DNA from: Vandammella animalimorsus
GTDB taxonomy: Bacteria > Pseudomonadota > Gammaproteobacteria > Burkholderiales > Burkholderiaceae_C
NCBI RefSeq assembly: GCF_002285265.1
Contig: NZ_NSJB01000010.1
Span: 24,906-88,905 of the forward strand
Reading direction: 5' to 3'
Length of the DNA: 64,000 bases
Below the pieces are notes generated by a model, which was not told the origin of the DNA, did no database searches, and was given only the letters and a program-made list of their open reading frames with translations. The translations under genes were made by a program, and so were the position numbers. Shown piece by piece: positions 1-10,089 of this stretch (position 1 is its first letter; every line of letters starts with the position of its first letter).

Positions 1-1
1 T

Positions 2-742
2 TCAGTGCTCCTTTGGCAATGAGGGAAGGGAAACGGGCGGCAAGGCCGCCCAGCGTGAAAGATCAAAACGGTATAGCTGCATGCCGCCGCCGGCCGGGAC
101 GGCGGTCAGGCGCAGCTCGCCCGCTGCGTCCAGCGCGGCGCCGTCCATGCGGGCCATGCCTTCGGCCAGGGTCACGGGCGCGCTGCCGTCGGCGCGCGCC
201 AGCAGCAGGCGGCGCTGGTCGCTGGCGCTCAGGCGGCCGTCGCCGTTGCTGTCTTGACTGACCACTTCGTACAGGCGCGCGCGCACGACCGGCAGCGGCC
301 GCTCATCGGTTTCAGGCCCATAGGTTCTGCTCACCGCGCCGTCACCACGTACGGCCCAGACTTGCACGACCAAGCCGCGATCATCGGGCAACAGGCGCGC
401 GCTGCTGCCATCGGCCACGTTCACGAACAACTGGTTGCGCATGACGCCCGAGGCAATTTTGGAGCCCATCGCCTGCTCGATCTGCTGGTCGGCCACCACG
501 TCCAGCACCACCACGTCGCCCTGGGTGTGGCGCAGGCGGTAGGACAGACGCTCGCGCTGCACATGGCCGCTCACGTCCGTGGCCACCAGGTTCGCCACCG
601 GCGTTGGGCGCGCACGCTGCCATTCCCACGCCAGCAGGGCCAGGCCCACGAGCAGCAGCGCCGAGGCCAGCGCACAGGTGATGAGGATGAGGTAGGCGTT
701 GATGCGCCAGATGTGCTGGGGTTGCGCGGCGGGCAATGTCAT
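2..742 (-). CDS. Membrane-anchored protein with EF-hand loop, function unknown
   Basis: A 246-residue protein. Residues about 15-39 form one hydrophobic segment, so the protein is probably anchored in the inner membrane with most of its length outside. Residues 164-175 (DSNGDGRLSASD) match the calcium-binding loop of an EF-hand. I see no catalytic motif and do not recognise the family beyond this loop. The start was taken at the ATG just before the hydrophobic segment; the open frame continues upstream but that stretch has no recognisable protein character and runs antisense to other sequence. It lies 101 bp downstream of aceK on the same strand and could be co-transcribed with it. Confidence 0.6.
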   Translation of the reverse strand: MTLPAAQPQHIWRINAYLILITCALASALLLVGLALLAWEWQRARPTPVANLVATDVSGHVQRERLSYRLRHTQGDVVVLDVVADQQIEQAMGSKIASGVMRNQLFVNVADGSSARLLPDDRGLVVQVWAVRGDGAVSRTYGPETDERPLPVVRARLYEVVSQDSNGDGRLSASDQRRLLLARADGSAPVTLAEGMARMDGAALDAAGELRLTAVPAGGGMQLYRFDLSRWAALPPVSLPSLPKEH

Positions 743-843
743 GGGGGTAAGGCGGCTAGCGGGCAGGCGCGGCAAGCAAGAGGGCTGTTCACAAGACTCA
801 AAGCGCATCTGCCAACGCCAGACGGCACGGCACGCGCTGACAC

Positions 844-2829
844 TCAGGCGGGCACATTGCCACTCTGGGCCGTGCCGCCGGGCGGGGCCAGTGCGGCGGC
901 ATTGGCGGCGGCATCGGCAGGCGCTGCGCCGCCCTCGTCCGCAAAGCGGCTGCTGCCGTCGTAGGGGAACACATCGTACACATGGCCTTGCTGGATGCGC
1001 TCCTTGTGCTGCTGCCAGAACTGCGGCTCCAGCAAATCGCCGTGGTGCTGCATGAAAATGTCGCGCACGCGCGGGTTGCCCAGCAGGAAGGGGCCGAAGG
1101 TCTCGGGAAAGACGTCGTTCCTGGCCACGCTGTACCAGATCTCGCCGCTCATTTCTTCCTCCTCGTTGCGCGGCGCGGGCACTTTGCGGAAATTGCAGTC
1201 GGTCAGGTATTCGATCTCGTCGTAGTCGTAGAACACCACCTTGCCGTGGCGCGTGACGCCAAAGTTCTTCCACAGCATGTCGCCGGGGAAGATATTGGCC
1301 GCCACCAGGTCCTTGATGGCGTTGCCGTATTCGATCACGGCGTGCTCCATCTGGCGCTGGGCGCGCGCGTCGCCCTCGCCGGCGTCGAAAGTCTCTTGCA
1401 GGTAGATGTTCAGCGGGATCATGCGCCGCTCGATGTACAGGTGCTTGAGGATGACCTCCACGTTGCCGTCGCCGTCGCGGTCGGAGATTTCCAGCTGGCT
1501 GGGGGCGAACTTCTGGATTTCGGCGATCAGCTCGTCCTCGAAGCGCGCGCGCGGAAAGGCCACCTCGCTGTACTCCATGGTGTCGGCCATGCGGCCCACG
1601 CGGTCGTGCTGCTTGACCAAGCGGTACTTGCCCTTGATCTGCTCGCGCGTGGTTTCCTTCTGCGGCGGGTAGTAGTCCTTGATGAGCTTGAACACGTAGG
1701 GAAAGCTCGGCAGGTCGAACACCAGCATCACCATGCCCTTGATGCCCGGCGCGATGCGGAACTTGTCGGTGGAGCTGCGCAGGTGGCTGAGAAAGTCGCG
1801 GTAGAACAGGTTCTTGCCCTGCTTGGCCAGGCCCAGCGAGTTGTAGATCTCGTTGCGCGGCTTGCGCGGCATGATGCTGCGCAGAAACTGCACGTAGGCC
1901 GAGGGGATTTCCATGTCCACCATGAAATAGGCGCGCGAGAACGAGAACAGCGTGTGCATGTCGCGCTCGGTGTGCAGCAGCGCGTCCACGTACAGGCCGC
2001 CGCGCTCGTCGTGCAGGATGGGCAGGCAGATGGGCATCTCGTCAAAGCCGTTGATGAGCTTGCCCACCAGGTACGCGCCCTTGTTGCGGTAAAACAGGCT
2101 GGAGAGCACCTGGATCTGGAAATTGGTGCGGATCTTGGCATCGCCCAGCATGGCCGACAGCGCCTGCGCCACGCGCCGCACGTCGCGCGCGCGGTCGGTG
2201 AAGGCGCGCTGCAGGCGGCAGTCCTCCAGCATCTGCGCCGCCACCTCCTCCAGCGCATCGCGCCGCGGGTAATAGCAGCGGAAAGTGGTCGATTCCGAGG
2301 GCTCGTCAATCTGGATGTACTCCGTGCTGATGGCCGGGCGCACGAACAGGAAACTGTTCTGGAAATACGTGCGGTGCAGGATCTTGGTCGTCACCGAGTT
2401 GAAGAAGGTCTCGGCCAGCTCCGGCTGGAAATGCCCCACCAGCAGGCCGATGTACAGCAGCTTGGCCTCGTGCCAGACCTCCATGGGCTGCGAGCCAGCG
2501 CGAAACTCTTTTTCCAGCCGCTGCACGCACTCACGCACGCGCACGTCGTAGAACTCGATGCGCTCGCGCTGGCCGCGCTGCTGGCCATGCCAATCGGCCG
2601 TCTCGAAACGGTGCTTGGCGCGCGCCGTCTCCTGACGGAACAGGCGGTAGTGGCGGTTGAAGCCATCCATCATCGCCCGGGCAATGTCGCGCGCCAGCGA
2701 AGACTCCAACAACTGCGGCAGCGCCCCGCCCCCCTGCACGGCGGCCGCCTGCGGCTGCGCCACCACCTCCTGCGCGGCCAAGGCCGCCTGCTTGCGCCCG
2801 CTGCGCGGGTTCGATTGCTGTTTGCTCAT
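844..2829 (-). CDS. aceK: Isocitrate dehydrogenase kinase/phosphatase
   Basis: AceK phosphorylates isocitrate dehydrogenase to divert carbon into the glyoxylate shunt and also removes the phosphate. The 661-residue product shows the family's conserved core, including the nucleotide-binding stretch with [20 protein letters not shown] and the following [18 protein letters not shown] region. It is longer than the approximately 580-residue enterobacterial enzyme because both ends carry low-complexity Ala/Gln/Pro tails, which is common in high-GC betaproteobacteria. The start is the ATG of MSKQQSNP; the frame extends about 23 codons further without a better start. No aceA or aceB is adjacent, so it is not in the classical ace operon. 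Confidence 0.95.
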   Translation of the reverse strand: MSKQQSNPRSGRKQAALAAQEVVAQPQAAAVQGGGALPQLLESSLARDIARAMMDGFNRHYRLFRQETARAKHRFETADWHGQQRGQRERIEFYDVRVRECVQRLEKEFRAGSQPMEVWHEAKLLYIGLLVGHFQPELAETFFNSVTTKILHRTYFQNSFLFVRPAISTEYIQIDEPSESTTFRCYYPRRDALEEVAAQMLEDCRLQRAFTDRARDVRRVAQALSAMLGDAKIRTNFQIQVLSSLFYRNKGAYLVGKLINGFDEMPICLPILHDERGGLYVDALLHTERDMHTLFSFSRAYFMVDMEIPSAYVQFLRSIMPRKPRNEIYNSLGLAKQGKNLFYRDFLSHLRSSTDKFRIAPGIKGMVMLVFDLPSFPYVFKLIKDYYPPQKETTREQIKGKYRLVKQHDRVGRMADTMEYSEVAFPRARFEDELIAEIQKFAPSQLEISDRDGDGNVEVILKHLYIERRMIPLNIYLQETFDAGEGDARAQRQMEHAVIEYGNAIKDLVAANIFPGDMLWKNFGVTRHGKVVFYDYDEIEYLTDCNFRKVPAPRNEEEEMSGEIWYSVARNDVFPETFGPFLLGNPRVRDIFMQHHGDLLEPQFWQQHKERIQQGHVYDVFPYDGSSRFADEGGAAPADAAANAAALAPPGGTAQSGNVPA

Positions 2830-3446
2830 AGCTGGCCTGAGAGGCGAAATAAAAAAACCATTAACTATCGACACGGACCCGCAGCAACGCCGATCCATCC
2901 AGGCAGCCCCACCGGAACAACAACCAGCCGCACTGTCGCCGCGTCATGGCTCAAAGACGAATCTTCACGGACCGCTGCGCCATGCGCATCTGCAGATTCG
3001 GGCGGTCTGCGCCGTTGCTCGTCCCCGCAATGGCGAGAGGCCATTGCTGCGGCTCGCGCTTCGCATCCCATACCGAACCACAGCGCGCACTTGGCCGCTG
3101 GATTCGTGCAATTCCTCCCCAAGTGTAACCACGCGATCCACCGGCCCACTCATCGGCCCACTGTTTCTGAGTCCCACCCAGCCCAAACCCCAAGGCACCA
3201 GGGAAAACCCCGGCAAAAACAAAACTAACACAATGTTTTATTAAGATACATTTTGTTCCATTGGGCTTGAGTCGTCTCTTTCGGCAATGCGCCCGGCCTA
3301 TACAACCAACCATGCCAGACGACGTCTTGGCAGGCAGCCCCAAAGGGGCTTTACCTTTCCTGCCGTCACCCAAGCTTGGCTTCAAGCATCTGACTCACGC
3401 ATCAAGCGACACTGCCTCCCGAATTGATCAACGGGTAACGCATTCC
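2830..3446. promoter_or_regulatory. Gene-free region between aceK and the CRISPR operon
   Basis: About 617 bases separate the divergent aceK and first CRISPR gene. Positions 3212-3262 are strikingly AT-rich compared with the surroundings and include AACAAAA and TTTTGTT arms; I infer that the CRISPR operon promoter lies here, but no clean -35/-10 pair can be assigned. A short GC hairpin (AGCCCC-AAA-GGGGCT) occurs near 3335-3352. The rest shows no convincing coding region: the small open frames lack family similarity I recognise. Confidence 0.4.
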
Positions 3447-4706
3447 ATGAAGCCTCTGCACATTCTGCTTGCCACCACGGGCTCCTCGCCCCAAGTCATC
3501 ACTGAAACCCTGTATGCCATCGCCCACGAACGGCGCACATGGCCTGACGAGATCTATCTCATCACCACCCGCCTGGGCAAAACCAAGGCGCAGCAAGGGC
3601 TGATCGCGCAAGGCCATCTGCAGCGCCTGTGTCAGCAACTGCAGCGCCCCTTGCCCGCCTTCGACGAAAGCCACATCCTGGTCGTGCCCAACGCCCAGGG
3701 CGAGCCGGTGGAAGACGCCCGCAGCCTGGCCGACCACGAGGCCCTGGCCGACTTCATCATGACCGAGGTACGCAACCGCACTGCCCAGCCGCATTGCAGC
3801 CTGCATGCCTCGCTGGCCGGTGGGCGCAAGACCATGACCTTTTACATGGGCTACGCCATGAGCCTGTTCGGCCGCGCGCAGGACAGCCTCTCGCACGTGC
3901 TGGTCAGCGAGGGCTACGAAAACATCCCGGACTTCTGGTTTCCCACCAACGCCGATGCGCACCGCCACATCCGCACGGCCAGCGGCCACACGCTGGACGC
4001 CAGCGCCGCCCGCGTCACCCTCGCGCCCATCCCCTTCATCCGCCACCGTCACAACCTGCCCGAGGTGCTGCTGCAAGCCAGCGCACCCGAGCCCGAGCCT
4101 GTGCGCTTCGCCCAGCTCGTGCAGCTTATCAACCTGGGCGAAAACCCCGAGGGGCTGCAACTCATCGTGGACATACGCCAGCGCTGCATCCGCCTGGAAA
4201 GTGCCGCTCCCGCGCTGTGCCTGGTATTCCACCCCAGCGCCATCGACCTGGCCTTTTTCTGCCTGATGGCACGCGCCAGCATCGCACACGAAAACGACAT
4301 CACCCGCCCTGCCAGCGGCAAGGCCGACCCCAGCCTGGCCAAGCTCATGCTCGACGAACTCATGCCCCTGTGCGGCCTGCAAAGCTGCGGCGACTGGCGC
4401 CAGGATCTCAATGCCCTGAGCAACTGGAACATCACCCGCGCCGAGTTCAAGGACGCCAGCCTGACCACGCTGCAAAAAGGCGTGTCGCAATCGTGGTTCG
4501 ACACGCGCAAGAACACCCTGGGCCAACTGTTCGCCCAGCGCCTGCCCGCCAAGCTGGCGCAATGGCTGGCCCCGGCCATCGTCTGGAGCGAAACCGGCCA
4601 GCGCCTGGACTGGCGCCTGCAGGACACCACCCCCAAACGCGGCGGCTACGGCCTGCCACTGCCTGCGGCGCAGATTCGCATCGTCGAGGCGCTCCACCGC
4701 CATTGA
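3447..4706 (+). CDS. CARF-domain protein, NE0113 family (Csm6/ring-nuclease-like)
   Basis: A 419-residue protein whose N-terminus (LLATTGSSPQVITETLYAI) and motif GGRKTM at residues 125-130 are signatures of the NE0113 family of CRISPR-associated CARF proteins, often annotated as a Csm6-type ring nuclease. CARF domains bind the cyclic oligoadenylate made by Cas10, and this family is thought to sense or cleave it. The C-terminal half has no recognised nuclease motif; an RASIAH string (residues 276-281) fits the HEPN R-x4-H pattern but its counterpart in the paralogue lacks it, so it may be chance. It is the first gene of the type III-B operon and ends 39 bp before cmr1. Confidence 0.85.
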   Translation: MKPLHILLATTGSSPQVITETLYAIAHERRTWPDEIYLITTRLGKTKAQQGLIAQGHLQRLCQQLQRPLPAFDESHILVVPNAQGEPVEDARSLADHEALADFIMTEVRNRTAQPHCSLHASLAGGRKTMTFYMGYAMSLFGRAQDSLSHVLVSEGYENIPDFWFPTNADAHRHIRTASGHTLDASAARVTLAPIPFIRHRHNLPEVLLQASAPEPEPVRFAQLVQLINLGENPEGLQLIVDIRQRCIRLESAAPALCLVFHPSAIDLAFFCLMARASIAHENDITRPASGKADPSLAKLMLDELMPLCGLQSCGDWRQDLNALSNWNITRAEFKDASLTTLQKGVSQSWFDTRKNTLGQLFAQRLPAKLAQWLAPAIVWSETGQRLDWRLQDTTPKRGGYGLPLPAAQIRIVEALHRH

Positions 4707-4745
4707 TGATTGCCGCCCCCATCCACCAGCCCCAAAGCACATGCC

Positions 4746-5969
4746 ATGTTGACATTGACCCAACCACCGCAAACCACCATCGACTACCGCATCACCACGC
4801 CGATGTTCCTGGGCGGCGCAGAGCCTCAAGAGGTTGACGCCACACAGTTTCGCAACGCATCCTTCAAGGGCGCCCTGCGCTTTTGGTGGCGCGCCTTGCT
4901 CTGGGGCCGGTTTCTGCGCGAGGCTCAGGGCGATGTGACACAGGCCCTGAAAAACCTGCACCACAAGGAAGGCACCCTGTTTGGCAAAGCCAGCGATGGC
5001 AATGACTCCCGGCAAAGCGCCGTGCGTGTTCAGTCCACGCTCAGCGGCCAGCCGTGCAACAAAAAAGACCTGGATACGCAACTGGAAGGCATCGGCTATC
5101 TGCTGGGGCTGGGGCTTTACCACTTCAGGGACAAAGTCCTGCGCGACTACCTTCCCCCATCCCAGCTGCAAGTCACCCTGCAATACGCCTGCGAATTGTC
5201 CTCAGATGACATTTCCGGCATCGAGCACGCCGCCATTGCACTGGGCCTGTTTGGCGGCCTGGGCAGCCGCTCGCGCAAGGGGCTGGGCTCGCTGTCCATC
5301 CAGTACCTGCAACCGACCCAGGGAGACAAGCAGGAGTTTGAAACACGCGATGCCATCGAAGCCTTCGTCAACAACACACTGGACTTTTCCGCCCCCGCAA
5401 CGCCCTTGCCGCCCTTCACGGCCTTCAGTCAGGCCAGCCGCATCGACATCAGCGGCGAAGGCAGTGATGCCATCAAGACTCTCAAAGTCATCGGTGACGA
5501 AATGCAGCTTTATCGCGGCTATGGTCGGCACAACCCCAAGACTGGCCAACATGAAGTCCTCGGTCAGCGGGCGCGTCAGAACTTCAAAGACGACCACGAT
5601 CTGGTGCAAGGCGCCTCCTCCTTGAAGGAGCTGCCCAAACGCGCCGTTTTCGGCCTGCCGCACAACTATTTCTTTTCATCCACCGGGCACAAGATGGACA
5701 TCGCACCGGAAAACGGTGGCCGCCGCGCATCACCCTTGTTCATCCATGTCCACGCCTTGAAGGACTCGCGCTTCGTTGCGCTTCAGCTCTTGCTGCCGGC
5801 CCTGTACCTGCACAAGGACATGGCCATCGAAGCCAAACCCGGCAAAGGCAGGGCACAGACCATTCCCAACCCCATTACAGACTACGCCGTCATCCACCGC
5901 TACATGGACGGCTTCAAAACCAAACTCGAGACCAAAGCCAATTACAAGGAGCTGCGCCGCCATGGCTGA
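4746..5969 (+). CDS. cmr1: Type III-B CRISPR module RAMP protein Cmr1
   Basis: Cmr1 caps the effector complex near the 3' end of the crRNA and helps recruit target RNA. The 407-residue product has the family's N-terminal pattern TTPMFLGGA followed by RNASFKGALRFWWRALLWG, and the glycine-rich RAMP loop GGLGSRSRKGLGSL in the middle. The ATG at 4746 directly precedes conserved sequence; an upstream TTG start at 4710 would add 12 unconserved residues. The stop overlaps the cmr2 start by eight bases, indicating translational coupling. Confidence 0.95.
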   Translation: MLTLTQPPQTTIDYRITTPMFLGGAEPQEVDATQFRNASFKGALRFWWRALLWGRFLREAQGDVTQALKNLHHKEGTLFGKASDGNDSRQSAVRVQSTLSGQPCNKKDLDTQLEGIGYLLGLGLYHFRDKVLRDYLPPSQLQVTLQYACELSSDDISGIEHAAIALGLFGGLGSRSRKGLGSLSIQYLQPTQGDKQEFETRDAIEAFVNNTLDFSAPATPLPPFTAFSQASRIDISGEGSDAIKTLKVIGDEMQLYRGYGRHNPKTGQHEVLGQRARQNFKDDHDLVQGASSLKELPKRAVFGLPHNYFFSSTGHKMDIAPENGGRRASPLFIHVHALKDSRFVALQLLLPALYLHKDMAIEAKPGKGRAQTIPNPITDYAVIHRYMDGFKTKLETKANYKELRRHG

Positions 5970-7947
5970 ATCCACCCAAATCTTTCAGTTCACCCTGGGG
6001 CCTGTGCAAGGCTTTGTGGCCCAGGCTCGGCGCACGCGCGATTTCTGGGCCGGCTCGTTCATTCTTTCCTGGCTGACCGGCGTGGCCGTGGAGTGCATCC
6101 AAAAGCAAAGGGGTGAAGTCAAGTTTCCAGTGCCAGATGCGGACTACTTGCGTGCGCTGCGCGGCGAACTCGGCTGCAACGATCGTCTGCCCCAGCAAGG
6201 CAGCATTCCCAACCGCTTCATGGCCACCACTGCCAAGGTGCCCGCAGACTTTCAGCCCCAATGGGTTGAACAGGCCGTGCAGAACGCATGGCAAGCGCTG
6301 GCCGACGCGGTCTGGCGGCAAGACCTCGGGTCCATGGACCTGCCAGCCACACGCGAAATCTGGCAGCGGCAGGTCGGCCGTTTCTGGGAAATCTCCTGGG
6401 TGCTCAGCGACGCCGCCAGCGCTCCCAGCCTGCTGGACAGGCGCAAGAACTGGCGCGATACCGTGCTGCCCGAAGAGCCGGGCCACAAATGCATGATGAT
6501 GGACGGCTGGCAGGAGCTTTCCGGCGTTGCCGAAACCAGCAATGCCAAAGTCGACCAGTTCTGGGAACGGCTCAAGGCACAAAATGCCCCCGGCATCTGC
6601 ACCGACCTGGGCGACGGCGAACGCTTGTGTGCTGTGGCTTTCATCAAGCGCCGTTTTGCGCGCTGCTTCCATACGGTCGAGGCCGAACTGCCCGGCACGC
6701 TGGGCAAGGTGGGCGGCTGGCAGGTGCCCACGGCCGTGCCCTCCGTGGCCTTTCTGGCTGCCGCGCCCTGGCTGGCCGACACCATAGGCAAAGCTCCCCC
6801 GGAAGCATTCGAGCGCTTTTTCCAGAATGCAAGCGCCGTCACAGAAGCAAGCGAGTCCGCTCATGTGATGCGAGAGCAAGCTTTCGAGATCGACATCCGC
6901 TGCGTGGCCGAGGCCGCCAGGCAGCGGCAGGGCTTCAAGCGCCACTGGGCCGGGCTGGACGGGCAGGTGTATTTCCCCACCGCGCTGGAAAACCCGCGCA
7001 TCTTCGGCAGCGACCAGCAGCCCCAGGCGCGCGCCGTGCTGCGGCAGTTGCACGCACTGCGCCAGGCCGCCGGGCAAAAAGACCTGCCCTCGCCCTACTA
7101 CGCCATCTTGCTGATGGATGGCGACCAGTTGGGCAAGCACATGGGCGATGAGGACAAGCAAACCCCCATCAGCCAGGCGCTCAACGACTTCACCCAGGCC
7201 GTGGGCGACATCGTGCGTGCGCACAACGGCTTTCTCATCTACGCCGGCGGCGACGACGTGCTGGCCCTGCTGCCGCTGGAAGACGCCCTGCCTGCCGCCG
7301 CCGCGCTGCAAGCCAAGTACCGCGACCTGTTTGCGCAACACAGCCCCAAGGGCAAGCCCATCGACTCCACCCTCTCCGGCGCCATCGAGTACGTGCACTT
7401 TCGCAGCCCGCTCACGCGCGTCTTGCAGGATGCCCACCGCCTGCTCGACGACGTGGCCAAGGAGCAAACCGGCCGCAATGCCATCGCCGTGCGCGTCTGG
7501 AAACCCTCGGGCATGGCCGCGCAATGGGCCATGCCGTGGGAGAAAGCGCTGGATCAGGGCGGACAGGTGGTCAAGCTCGCCCAGTTGGCCCAAGAGTTCG
7601 CCCGCCAAGGCGACGACGACGCGGCCTTCTCCAGCAAGTTCTTCTTCCGCATGAAGCAGGTGCTGGAGCGCTTCAGCGACGCCGATCAGGCCACCCTGGA
7701 AAAACTGTTGCTGGCCGAATACCTGCACTCCTGGGGCGACCTGGGTCAGCGCAGCGCCCAACCTGACACCGAACAGCTGAACAAACAGCTCAACAAACTG
7801 CTGGACCAATGCTGGCAATGGCAACGCCCTCACGCCGGCGCCGAGGCCAAGCTGAAAAAAGACGCCCCTCTTAACCCGGACGCCGCCCTGCTCGTGCGCT
7901 TTCTGGCCCGCAAGGGCCTGGACAAGGACCAAGGAGCCCTGGCATGA
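5962..7947 (+). CDS. cmr2: Type III-B Cas10 (Cmr2), cyclic oligoadenylate synthase subunit
   Basis: Cas10 is the large subunit of the Cmr complex. When target RNA is bound, its palm domain converts ATP to cyclic oligoadenylates that activate CARF effectors. The 661-residue protein starts with the typical Cmr2 stretch LGPVQGFVAQARRTRDFWAG, and the polymerase motif GGDD is intact at residues 429-432 (context LIYAGGDDVLALL). I see no N-terminal HD nuclease domain, so it probably cannot cut DNA itself and the system depends on its ancillary nucleases. It overlaps cmr1 by eight bases and cmr3 by four. Confidence 0.96.
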   Translation: MAESTQIFQFTLGPVQGFVAQARRTRDFWAGSFILSWLTGVAVECIQKQRGEVKFPVPDADYLRALRGELGCNDRLPQQGSIPNRFMATTAKVPADFQPQWVEQAVQNAWQALADAVWRQDLGSMDLPATREIWQRQVGRFWEISWVLSDAASAPSLLDRRKNWRDTVLPEEPGHKCMMMDGWQELSGVAETSNAKVDQFWERLKAQNAPGICTDLGDGERLCAVAFIKRRFARCFHTVEAELPGTLGKVGGWQVPTAVPSVAFLAAAPWLADTIGKAPPEAFERFFQNASAVTEASESAHVMREQAFEIDIRCVAEAARQRQGFKRHWAGLDGQVYFPTALENPRIFGSDQQPQARAVLRQLHALRQAAGQKDLPSPYYAILLMDGDQLGKHMGDEDKQTPISQALNDFTQAVGDIVRAHNGFLIYAGGDDVLALLPLEDALPAAAALQAKYRDLFAQHSPKGKPIDSTLSGAIEYVHFRSPLTRVLQDAHRLLDDVAKEQTGRNAIAVRVWKPSGMAAQWAMPWEKALDQGGQVVKLAQLAQEFARQGDDDAAFSSKFFFRMKQVLERFSDADQATLEKLLLAEYLHSWGDLGQRSAQPDTEQLNKQLNKLLDQCWQWQRPHAGAEAKLKKDAPLNPDAALLVRFLARKGLDKDQGALA

Positions 7948-9149
7948 CCACCGCCACACTCATTTGCCACTTCACCCCGTTCGACACCTGGTTTTTCCGC
8001 GAATCGCGCCCCCACGGCAGCGTGGGCAGCAGCGAGCTGGGCAGCGTGTTCCCGCCGCCCGTGCGCACCTTGGCCGGTGCCTTGCGCACCCTCATCGGCG
8101 ATGCCTGGCACAGTCGGCACGGCAGCGATTGGCGCAGCTTTCAGGCAAGCAGCCCGCTGGCGGGCATCATTGGTTACGGGGACGACCTGGGCCCGCTGCG
8201 CCTTGGCGGCCCCTTCATCACGCTGGATGGCCAACGCCTCTACCCCGCGCCCGCCAACCTCATGCGCAAGCAGCAGGGGGGTGTGACGCACTACTTCCTG
8301 CTGGAGCTGGGCGAGCCCGTGGCATGCGACCTGGGCCGCGTGCATTTGCCACAGTTCCCTCGCCAGGTGCCCGGCCTGGATGAGCTGGCGGGCAGCACCC
8401 CGGTGCAGGGCGGCTGGCTCACGCAGCAAGGCATGCAAAACGTGCTGAGCGGCCAAGCCCCCAAAGCCGAAGACGTCAAGGAGGCCAGCGAGCTGTTCGT
8501 CAGCGAGCCCCGCCTGGGCATTGCCCGCGACAACCGCCGCAAGGGCGTGCAGGAAGGGCTGCTGTACCAGACCCGCCACCTGCGCCTGCGCCCCGGCGTG
8601 GGCGTCGAGCTGCACCTGCATGGCCTGGCCGATGCCAGCCTGCTGCCCGAGCGCACGGTCATCCGCTTGGGCGGCGAGGGGCGACAAGCTGCCCTGCAAG
8701 TGCGGCAAGACTCCAATGCCCCCCTGCCCTGCGCGCCCGCTTCCACCCACAACCGGCCCACCCAAGCCGCCGTGCTCTACGCCCTCACGCCTCTGCCGTG
8801 CAGCGCCAACCTGCCTGCTGGTATTCCGCCGCAATTCCAGCCCTCCACCTACAAGCCTGCCAATGACCAGGGCCAACCCGCCCAAGTGTGGGAAGGCGAG
8901 CTGGCAGGCCAGCGCCTACGCATCCTCAGCGTCGCCAATGGCCGCGCCCTGCGCGAAGGCGGCTGGGATCTGGCAAGCCACCGCGCCCGCCCCGTGCAAA
9001 GCCTGCTGGCCCCCGGCAGCGTGCTGTACGTGCAAAGCCTGGATGGGCAGCCCTTGCAGGCCAGCGCCTTTGCACAGCCGGCCGACGCCAACGGGCGCGG
9101 CCAGTTTCTGCTGGGCACCCTGCCCGGCCCCCAACCCCAATCTCTTTAA
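7944..9149 (+). CDS. cmr3: Type III-B CRISPR module protein Cmr3
   Basis: Cmr3 is a Cas5-like RAMP that holds the 5' tag of the crRNA against Cas10. The 401-residue product shows the family's start (FTPFDTWFFRESRPHG) and the conserved FPPPVRTLAGALR motif soon after. It begins in a four-base ATGA overlap with cmr2, so the two are translationally coupled, and it is followed 32 bases later by cmr4. Length and gene order agree with standard Cmr operons. Confidence 0.94.
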   Translation: MTTATLICHFTPFDTWFFRESRPHGSVGSSELGSVFPPPVRTLAGALRTLIGDAWHSRHGSDWRSFQASSPLAGIIGYGDDLGPLRLGGPFITLDGQRLYPAPANLMRKQQGGVTHYFLLELGEPVACDLGRVHLPQFPRQVPGLDELAGSTPVQGGWLTQQGMQNVLSGQAPKAEDVKEASELFVSEPRLGIARDNRRKGVQEGLLYQTRHLRLRPGVGVELHLHGLADASLLPERTVIRLGGEGRQAALQVRQDSNAPLPCAPASTHNRPTQAAVLYALTPLPCSANLPAGIPPQFQPSTYKPANDQGQPAQVWEGELAGQRLRILSVANGRALREGGWDLASHRARPVQSLLAPGSVLYVQSLDGQPLQASAFAQPADANGRGQFLLGTLPGPQPQSL

Positions 9150-9181
9150 CCACTCGCTTTTCTTGCTTCGAGGACGACTGC

Positions 9182-10075
9182 ATGACCACCCAATCCGCCC
9201 TGCTTTTGCTCACCGCTGCCACCCCGCTGCACGCGGGCACAGGCCAATCCGCCGCCGGCGTGGATCTGCCCATCCAGCGCGAGGCCCACAACCGCTGGCC
9301 CTGCGTGTTCGGCTCCGCCGTCAAGGGCGCCTTGCGCGCCCATGCCTTCCACCACCCGGACTTCAAGCCAGACGATCTGATTGAGCTTTTTGGCCCCGAC
9401 CACGCCGCCGCCGCCGGCGAGCGCGACAGCAGCCATGCCGGCGCCCTGCTGGTGGGCGATGCCCTGCTGCTGGCCCTGCCCGTGCGCTCGCTGCAAAGCG
9501 CCTTCAAGTGGGTCACCTGCCCCGCCGCGCTGCGGCGCTTTGCCCAGCATGCCGAGCGCTTGGGGCTGAACCTGAACATCCCGCAAGGCTTCGCGCCCGA
9601 CGCACAAACCGCGCTGGGCGGCAAGGCAGGTCCCTTGTTCCTGGAGGAATTCCGTTTCGCGCAACAGCAAAACACGGACATTGCCCCCCTGGCGCAAACC
9701 CTGGCCCAACTCAGCGGCGGCGGCCTCGATGCGCCCACGCTCGAGGCGCAGCTGGTGGTGGTCAGCAACGACATCTTTGCCTTCCTGGTGCAAAACGCCA
9801 CCCCCGTCAACGCCCACATCGCCATCGACGCGGCCAGCAAAACCGTCAAGGACGGCGCGCTGTGGCACGAGGAGTCGCTACCGCCCGAAACCCTGCTCTA
9901 CATCCCGCTGACCGCCACCGCCTCGCGCAAAAAAGGCAGCGAACGCAGCGCCGCACAACTTCTCGAGCGCTTCGAACAACTGCTGCCCGCCGGCAAAAAC
10001 TGGCTGCAACTGGGCGGCAACGAAACCACCGGCATGGGCTGGTGCCGCGTAGGCATCCACAAGGCCCAGGCTTGA
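9182..10075 (+). CDS. cmr4: Type III-B backbone subunit and target RNase Cmr4
   Basis: Cmr4 (Cas7 group) polymerises along the crRNA and cuts the target RNA at six-base intervals. The 297-residue product has the typical beginning TPLHAGTGQSAAGVDLPIQRE; Asp28 in this stretch corresponds by position to the catalytic aspartate known in archaeal Cmr4 (inference from motif, not an alignment). The FGSAVKGALR motif follows. The ATG at 9182 gives the expected N-terminus; the open frame upstream belongs to another frame of cmr3. Confidence 0.95.
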   Translation: MTTQSALLLLTAATPLHAGTGQSAAGVDLPIQREAHNRWPCVFGSAVKGALRAHAFHHPDFKPDDLIELFGPDHAAAAGERDSSHAGALLVGDALLLALPVRSLQSAFKWVTCPAALRRFAQHAERLGLNLNIPQGFAPDAQTALGGKAGPLFLEEFRFAQQQNTDIAPLAQTLAQLSGGGLDAPTLEAQLVVVSNDIFAFLVQNATPVNAHIAIDAASKTVKDGALWHEESLPPETLLYIPLTATASRKKGSERSAAQLLERFEQLLPAGKNWLQLGGNETTGMGWCRVGIHKAQA

Positions 10076-10089
10076 AGGAGGAGCGCAGC

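Noticed and set aside
982..3228. 748-residue open frame on + strand across aceK
   Set aside because: It is antisense to aceK, rich in Ala/His/Val/Gln as expected from reverse frames of GC-rich genes, and has no family signature.
4272..4289. HEPN-type R-x4-H in the first NE0113-family protein
   Set aside because: RASIAH fits the pattern but the aligned region in the paralogue (WWAQLNSEG) lacks it and the surroundings do not look like a HEPN helix; kept only as a remark.
5914..7959. 681-residue open frame on - strand across cmr2
   Set aside because: Shadow of the clearly recognised cas10 gene; composition is that of an antisense frame.
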